This document shows positions 59,124-64,000 of a stretch of DNA of 64,000 nt, one piece after another. The translations under genes and the position numbers were made by a program. The stretch comes from Tsuneonella suprasediminis (GTDB lineage: Bacteria > Pseudomonadota > Alphaproteobacteria > Sphingomonadales > Sphingomonadaceae): positions 1 through 64,000 of the forward strand of contig NZ_RAHJ01000018.1 in assembly GCF_003605755.1 (NCBI RefSeq), in the 5' to 3' direction. Under the pieces are notes generated by a model, which had not been told where the DNA came from, did no database searches, and saw only the letters and a list, made by a program, of their open reading frames with translations. Positions within the stretch are counted from its first letter, which is position 1, and each line of letters opens with the position of its first letter.

Positions 59124-59741
59124 ATGGCCGATGATATCGCCGGAAAATTGAAATCTGCCGCGGCCTGGCTGTTCACTCAGCACGGATTTACGGCGACCCG
59201 CGTCGCCGACATCGTCGCGAATGCGGGCGTAGCGCAGGGGACCTTTTACCTGCATTTTGAAAACAAGCCATCGCTGTTTGTCGCGCTTATCGATGAATTC
59301 TTTGCAGGACTGATTGAGGAGACCATTGCCCGCCATCCCGCCAAGCGGCTGCAAACTGGAGAGCATCTATCAGCCGAGGTTGAGGAGATCTGGATGACCA
59401 TCATTCGGTATGGCCGCAAGCATGATATTCTGACCAGGCTGGTCTTGCGTGAGGCCTATGCGCTTCCGCCCGAGCAGCGCGCTCATATCAATCGACATTT
59501 CGAGCAAGGTGCTGACGCGCTCGCGCGGTATCTCGAAGATGCCCAACAGCTCGGCCTGGTGAAGAATCTCCCGGCGCGACTCATTGCTTGGCTTCTTGTC
59601 GGAATGATCGAGCGGGCAATGCACTACGCCGTTTTTGTCGCGCCGAACGCACCGAGCGTGTCGCTGGCAGGGCATTGCACCGAGTTCGAACTCCTGGGCC
59701 TGCTGGAACCTAGTGCCGCTAGGACCGGAGGCGAATCATGA
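59124..59741 (+). CDS. TetR-family regulator of ABC exporter operon (CecR-like)
   Basis: A 205-aa repressor: N-terminal HTH (LKSAAAWLFTQHGFTATRVADIVANAGVAQGTFYLHFENK) and a helical ligand domain. Start 59124 has a GAGG site and leaves the operator at 59091-59108 upstream. The stop overlaps the adaptor gene start by 4 bp. The order TetR-HlyD-ATPase-permease-permease equals ybiH(cecR)-ybhGFSR of Escherichia coli. It probably represses its own operon until a toxic compound binds. The ligand is unknown. Confidence 0.87.
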   Translation: MADDIAGKLKSAAAWLFTQHGFTATRVADIVANAGVAQGTFYLHFENKPSLFVALIDEFFAGLIEETIARHPAKRLQTGEHLSAEVEEIWMTIIRYGRKHDILTRLVLREAYALPPEQRAHINRHFEQGADALARYLEDAQQLGLVKNLPARLIAWLLVGMIERAMHYAVFVAPNAPSVSLAGHCTEFELLGLLEPSAARTGGES

Positions 59742-60742
59742 GATCCAGACAGAAGGTCTACATCGGCATTGGCCTGCTCGTATTGCTAGCCGCTTCGGCA
59801 GCGACAATCTGGCTGATGCAGCCTGATCGGCATGAGCGAGAAGGTCATCTGGTACTCAATGGAAATGTCGATATTCGGCAGGTCAATCTGGCGTTCAAGG
59901 TTCCAGGCAGGATCGACCGATTGGCGTTCGATGAGGGAGATAGGGTTGAAGCTGGCGATCTTTTGGCCTCGCTTGAACCTCAGGATTATAAGAACGAGAT
60001 CGCGCTTGCCGAAGCGCGTGCCAGCCAACGCTCCGCAGCGCTCGCCGCTCTCGAATCGGGCAGCAGGCCGGAGGAGATCGAGTGGGCGAGAGCGCGGGTT
60101 GCAGAAGCGGAGTCCGCGCTGAGCGTTGCCCAGGCAACCCTGGACAGGGTCGAACACCTCGCCGGGAAGGGCTTTGCCTCACGGCAGACCCGGGACGAGG
60201 CGCGCTCTCAGCGCGATCGCGCGGCCGCTCAGCGGCAGGCGGCACTCGAAGAACTCTCGCTTGTCCGCGAGGGACCCCGACGCGAAGAAATCCGGCAAGG
60301 ACGCGCGGCGCTTGGAGCCGAGCGAGCTGCCGCTGCACTCGCCCGGCAACGCCTAGTAGACGCGAACCTTTACGCGCCCGCTGACGGGATCATCCTGACG
60401 CGCGCACGCGAGGCTGGAGCCATCGTGGGGCCGGGCGAAACCGTATTCACACTCGCACACACCTCGCCCATGTGGATCCGGGCCTATATCGAGGAACCCG
60501 ACCTCGAGCGCGTCGAGATCGGTACCCCCGCGACAGTGTTGACCGAGGCTGGCCGCGAATTTCCCGGCCGCATTGCCTACATCTCACCGACAGCCGAGTT
60601 TACACCCAAGTCCGTTGAGACCCGCGAACAACGCACCAGCCTTGTCTACCGGGTGCGTGTGCGTACCGAAGATCAAGACGGAATCCTGAAGCAGGGCATG
60701 CCGGTCTCCGTGATCGTCCGTCCCGTCGCCCGCGGGCGTTGA
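59738..60742 (+). CDS. HlyD-family adaptor of ABC exporter (YbhG-like)
   Basis: A 334-aa inner-membrane-anchored adaptor: membrane segment (VYIGIGLLVLLAASAATIWL), first lipoyl half (VNLAFKVPGRIDRLAFDEGDRVEAGD), a long coiled-coil hairpin rich in Ala/Arg/Glu (about 80-200), second lipoyl half (NLYAPADGIILTRAREAGAIVGPG) and beta-barrel domain. It connects the ABC-2 pump to an outer-membrane channel, none of which is encoded here. It overlaps the TetR gene and is 3 bp before the ATPase gene. Confidence 0.87.
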   Translation: MRSRQKVYIGIGLLVLLAASAATIWLMQPDRHEREGHLVLNGNVDIRQVNLAFKVPGRIDRLAFDEGDRVEAGDLLASLEPQDYKNEIALAEARASQRSAALAALESGSRPEEIEWARARVAEAESALSVAQATLDRVEHLAGKGFASRQTRDEARSQRDRAAAQRQAALEELSLVREGPRREEIRQGRAALGAERAAAALARQRLVDANLYAPADGIILTRAREAGAIVGPGETVFTLAHTSPMWIRAYIEEPDLERVEIGTPATVLTEAGREFPGRIAYISPTAEFTPKSVETREQRTSLVYRVRVRTEDQDGILKQGMPVSVIVRPVARGR

Positions 60743-60745
60743 CGG

Positions 60746-62470
60746 GTGGTGGCCCTGGTAACCATCGAAGGCCTGACCAAACGGTTCCCCAAGCAAGCCG
60801 AACCGGCATTGCGCAGTGTTAGTACACAGATCAGATCGGGCCACATCGTCGGGCTGGTGGGGCCCGATGGCTCGGGGAAGACAACCTTCTTGCGCTTGAT
60901 CGCCGGACTGCTGCGCGCCGATGAAGGCGGGATCGACGTGGGAGGTTTCGATCCCGTCGCCAACGCGAAGGAGGTGCGCGCGCGCATTGCCTATATGCCG
61001 CAACGTTTCGGCCTCTACGAGGATCTGAGCGTGGAGGAAAATCTCAATCTCTACGCAGATCTGCGCGGACTGGTTGGATCAGCGCGCAAGGCGACATTCG
61101 AGCGGCTTCTCGATTTTACCGGCCTAGCGCCATTTACCGGCAGATTGGCGGGCGCCTTGTCGGGCGGCATGAAGCAAAAGCTCGGGCTCGCCTGCGCTCT
61201 CGTTGTGACACCTGAACTCCTGTTGCTGGACGAGCCAAGCGTCGGCGTAGACCCTATTTCGCGGCGCGAACTCTGGCGAATGGTAAGCCGACTGACCGAT
61301 GAAGGGATCACGGTCGTTTGGGCAACCGCCTACCTCGATGAGGCCGAGAAATGCGAGACTGTGCTCGTGTTGAGCGAGGGCGATCTCATCTTCGACGGTC
61401 GGCCGGCCGATCTGGCCGCGCGTGTCGAAGGCCGGGTGTTTATGATCGAGGGCATCGAGGGCGATCGGCGCTACGTTTTGAATAAGGCTCGCCAACACGA
61501 GGCTGTGATGGATGGAACAATCCAGGCCAGCGACGTCAGGCTGTTGCTCAACGAGAATGCGCATGCCCCCTCACTGGCTTCGATTGGCGCGGGGGATGAA
61601 GCTCGGCTGCAACCTGTCGCGCCGCGTTTCGAGGATGCGTTCATCGATCTCATCGGCGGCGGGTTTCGCGCCGAGTCGCCCTTCGCCGGTGGATCGGAGC
61701 GCAGCCACGATATAGCGATTGCCGTAGAGGCGCGCGGACTAACGCGGATGTTCGGCTCCTTCACTGCGGCGTCCGAAATCAGTTTCGATGTGCGTCGAGG
61801 TGAAGTGTTTGGGCTTATCGGACCCAATGGCGCGGGCAAGTCGACTACATTCAAAATGCTCTCCGGCCTTCTCAAGCCGACCAGCGGTGAGGCTCGTATT
61901 GCCGGTGTCGATTTGCGTACTGCCGCGAGCGAGGCACGGGCTCGTCTCGGATACATGGCGCAAAAATTTTCGCTGTATGGCGATCTCAGCACGTTGCAGA
62001 ATCTGCGGTTCTTCGCACGTGTTTACGGCCTTACCGGAGTGCGGCAGCGTACCATGATTGCGCGTATGATCGAAAGCTTCGCCCTCACGGACAAGCTCGA
62101 TGAGAATTCCGGTCAGCTCCCGCTTGGGTTCAAGCAGCGTCTGTCACTCGCCTGCGCCGTCATGCACGAGCCTGACGTCCTTTTTCTCGACGAGCCGACC
62201 TCGGGTGTCGATCCGCGTACGCGCCGTGAATTCTGGGCCCATATCAACGCAATGGTCACGAACGGCGTAACCGTCATCGTGACGACACATTTTCTCGACG
62301 AAGCGGAGTATTGCGACCGCGCTGCGCTCATATATCGCGGGCAGATGATCGCTTTGGGAACTCCCGCCGAACTCAAGGCGCAGGCGGCCTCCTCGACCTT
62401 GCCCAACCCGACCTTTGAGGATGCATTCATCGCTCTCGTCGAAGAGAACGAAGCGGTAAACGCGCCATGA
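60746..62470 (+). CDS. tandem ABC ATPase (YbhF-like)
   Basis: A 574-aa protein with two ATP-binding cassettes. First: Walker A GPDGSGKTTF, signature LSGGMKQKLGLA, Walker B LLLLDEPSVGVDP. Second: Walker A GPNGAGKSTTF, a degenerate signature LPLGFKQRLSLA, Walker B VLFLDEPTSGVDP. The start is GTG at 60746 (or GTG 60749). It powers the two membrane subunits encoded next. The stop overlaps the permease start by 4 bp. Confidence 0.88.
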   Translation: MVALVTIEGLTKRFPKQAEPALRSVSTQIRSGHIVGLVGPDGSGKTTFLRLIAGLLRADEGGIDVGGFDPVANAKEVRARIAYMPQRFGLYEDLSVEENLNLYADLRGLVGSARKATFERLLDFTGLAPFTGRLAGALSGGMKQKLGLACALVVTPELLLLDEPSVGVDPISRRELWRMVSRLTDEGITVVWATAYLDEAEKCETVLVLSEGDLIFDGRPADLAARVEGRVFMIEGIEGDRRYVLNKARQHEAVMDGTIQASDVRLLLNENAHAPSLASIGAGDEARLQPVAPRFEDAFIDLIGGGFRAESPFAGGSERSHDIAIAVEARGLTRMFGSFTAASEISFDVRRGEVFGLIGPNGAGKSTTFKMLSGLLKPTSGEARIAGVDLRTAASEARARLGYMAQKFSLYGDLSTLQNLRFFARVYGLTGVRQRTMIARMIESFALTDKLDENSGQLPLGFKQRLSLACAVMHEPDVLFLDEPTSGVDPRTRREFWAHINAMVTNGVTVIVTTHFLDEAEYCDRAALIYRGQMIALGTPAELKAQAASSTLPNPTFEDAFIALVEENEAVNAP

Positions 62471-63585
62471 GGTTTTCGCGTTTCGCAGCGATCATGCGCA
62501 AGGAAACCCGGCAGGCTATTCGGGACCCGAGCACACTCATGATTGCCGGCCTATTGCCGATCATGCTGATCTTCCTGTTCGGTTATGCGGTTTCGTTCGA
62601 CCCCCGGCAGTTCTCGGTCGGCGTTGTGGTCGAACAGCCGACCGGAGAGACGGAGAGCTTTGTCGCGTCGCTGCGCAACACGCGCTATTTCGAGATTGAA
62701 ACAGCGCCTGTGCGAAAGGACTTCGAAACCCTCATGGCCGCGGGCGAGCTCGATGCGATCATCATCCTGCCACAGGATTTCAGCGCAATTGCGCTCCGCG
62801 GAGAGGCGGCGCCGATCCAGATCCTGGTCGATGGGGGTGATCCAAACACAGCCGGACTGGTTGGCTCCTATATTGAATTGCTCGTTATCAATTGGCTCGA
62901 GCAGGAATGGCTCGATCGCGGGCAACCGCCGCTCGCGCCTCTCGTCTCGATTGAGCCGCGTGTCTGGTTTAACGCCGAGATTTCGAGCCGCAACTATCTG
63001 GTCCCCGGCTCGGTGGCGATCATTCTCACCATAATCGGCGCCTTGCTCACAGCGCTTGTGGTTGCCCGCGAATGGGAGCGCGGCACAATGGAGGCCCTTC
63101 TTGCGACACCTGTCGGTCCGCTCGAACTGCTGCTGGGCAAGCTTGTGCCCTATTTCGTGCTGGGCCTCGGCTCGTTCATGCTGTCCGTGTTTGTGGCCGT
63201 GGCGTTTTTTGGTGTTCCCTTCCGCGGATCGTTTCTCGCGCTCTCGCTCGCAGCCGCACTCTTCATGCTGTGCTCGCTGGGCCAAGGACTGCTCATTTCG
63301 ACGCTCACCCGCAACCAGCTTGTGGCAGCGCAGGTCGCGGTGATGCTTGCCTTTTTGCCCGCGTTCTACTTTTCCAATTTCGTTTTTGAGCTCGACAGCA
63401 TGCCACTGGCGCTCCAGCTCTTCAGCTACGCGATCCCGGCGCGCTTTCTCGTCTCTACCCTGCAGACGCAGTTTCTTGCCGGCAATGTCTGGGCGGTTCT
63501 GCTGCCCGATCTCGCTGCCCTTGCCATCTTCGCGATTGTGATCTTCGCGATCTGCGCTCTGTTCACACGCACCCGGCTCGACTGA
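62467..63585 (+). CDS. ABC-2 permease (YbhS-like)
   Basis: A 372-aa membrane subunit with the ABC-2 plan: one N-terminal span (TLMIAGLLPIMLIFLFGYAV), a large periplasmic domain (FSVGVVVEQPTGETES to NYLVPG), then five spans from about residue 178 with the conserved EWERGTMEALLATPV loop. It pairs with the next permease to export drugs or other small molecules. It overlaps the ATPase gene and is followed by the second permease after 4 bp. Confidence 0.87.
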   Translation: MRFSRFAAIMRKETRQAIRDPSTLMIAGLLPIMLIFLFGYAVSFDPRQFSVGVVVEQPTGETESFVASLRNTRYFEIETAPVRKDFETLMAAGELDAIIILPQDFSAIALRGEAAPIQILVDGGDPNTAGLVGSYIELLVINWLEQEWLDRGQPPLAPLVSIEPRVWFNAEISSRNYLVPGSVAIILTIIGALLTALVVAREWERGTMEALLATPVGPLELLLGKLVPYFVLGLGSFMLSVFVAVAFFGVPFRGSFLALSLAAALFMLCSLGQGLLISTLTRNQLVAAQVAVMLAFLPAFYFSNFVFELDSMPLALQLFSYAIPARFLVSTLQTQFLAGNVWAVLLPDLAALAIFAIVIFAICALFTRTRLD

Positions 63586-63589
63586 GACC

Positions 63590-64000
63590 ATGTGGCAACG
63601 CATCTACGCCTTGATCGTGAAGGAGCTTCTGGCAAGCGCGCGCGATCCGCAAACCCGTTGGGTGGTGCTGTTTTCGCCGCCCTTTCTGCTCCTCATCTAC
63701 GCCTTTGCAATTACGCAGGAAGTATCGGACGTCACCCTGGCGGTCTACAACCAGGACCACGGCAATGCCTCGGTCGAGCTTATCAGCCGCTTCGAGGGTG
63801 CCGAAGTATTCGATCAGATTATCCATTTGCGAGCAGGCGCGGATATCGCGCCGACAATCGACGCACGCCGTGCGACGCTGGTCATGCGCGTTGGCGAAGA
63901 CTTCTCGCGGCGACTCGAGCGCGGCGAAAGTGCCGAGGTTCAGCTAATCCTCGATGGCCGCAGATCCAACACCGCTCAGATCCTGCTGGGATACAGCAGC
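63590..64000 (+). CDS. second ABC-2 permease (YbhR-like), 3'-partial
   Basis: The first 137 codons of the partner permease: WQRIYALIVKELLASARDP, a span (VVLFSPPFLLLIYAFAI), then the periplasmic domain (VTLAVYNQDHGNASVEL, ATLVMRVGEDFSRRLERGE). The gene runs off the right edge. Start 63590 lies 4 bp after the previous stop. It completes the YbhFSR-type transporter. Confidence 0.82.
   Translation, partial: MWQRIYALIVKELLASARDPQTRWVVLFSPPFLLLIYAFAITQEVSDVTLAVYNQDHGNASVELISRFEGAEVFDQIIHLRAGADIAPTIDARRATLVMRVGEDFSRRLERGESAEVQLILDGRRSNTAQILLGYSS

Overview
The window reads as part of a large plasmid or plasmid-derived island of a high-GC alphaproteobacterium, most likely a sphingomonad (Sphingomonadales). 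The evidence is the codon style, a plasmid-type backbone (strawberry-notch helicase relic, ParB-like protein, ArdC antirestriction protein, DUF2493 protein, toxin-antitoxin pair) of the kind found on sphingomonad plasmids, and the dense heavy-metal cargo. No rRNA, tRNA or CRISPR array was seen. The assignment rests on recognised protein families and was not checked against any database.

Layout. 1-5238: nested mobile elements. An IS3-family element runs off the left edge and interrupts the first gene of a three-recombinase (RIT-type) element, which itself lies against a 5'-truncated strawberry-notch helicase gene. 5259-8363: a Phd/ParE-like toxin-antitoxin pair and a ParB-like gene with its terminator. 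8469-18120, mostly minus strand: an L,D-transpeptidase, then a nickel/cobalt-type resistance operon (small secreted protein, CzcC, CzcB, CzcA, HupE/UreJ, membrane anchor, NreB-like MFS). 18254-20853: backbone again (ArdC, hypothetical, DUF2493), sharing a leader/RBS signature with the ParB-like gene. 20984-31916, plus strand: a second metal operon (DmeF, CzcI-like, CzcC, CzcB, CzcA, DUF190, P1B-4 ATPase, STAS, short CDF). 32035-36548: a degraded patch with a chimeric membrane ORF, an acetolactate synthase, a broken aldehyde dehydrogenase, a ZIP transporter and a CDF tail relic.

36571-39711: a lead/cadmium-type module (MerR regulator with a textbook operator, short CDF transporter, PbrT-like cytochrome/FTR1 permease). 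39729-52289: a copper/silver module on the minus strand (small secreted protein, CusC, CusB with added metal domains, CusA, CusF lipoprotein, multicopper oxidase, CopA ATPase), plus a Met-rich repeat protein and a CueR-type regulator with operator boxes. 52739-56739: a CueR-box-headed locus with a cysteine-pair-rich CBS protein, an unusual epimerase/SPW membrane fusion carrying a His/Met/Asp-rich linker, and a 1-Cys peroxiredoxin. 57144-59066: a MerT-like gene behind a MerR-like promoter, cut by a complete IS3-family element. 59091-64000: a TetR-regulated HlyD/ABC-2 exporter operon (YbhGFSR-like), cut by the right edge.

Together the genes form a stacked metal-defence island. Three RND triads export ions across the envelope, P-type ATPases and CDF/ZIP carriers move ions across the inner membrane, the oxidase and CusF-type proteins handle periplasmic Cu(I), and MerR-family regulators respond in the cytosol. 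The least explained part is the CueR-box CBS/epimerase-SPW locus.
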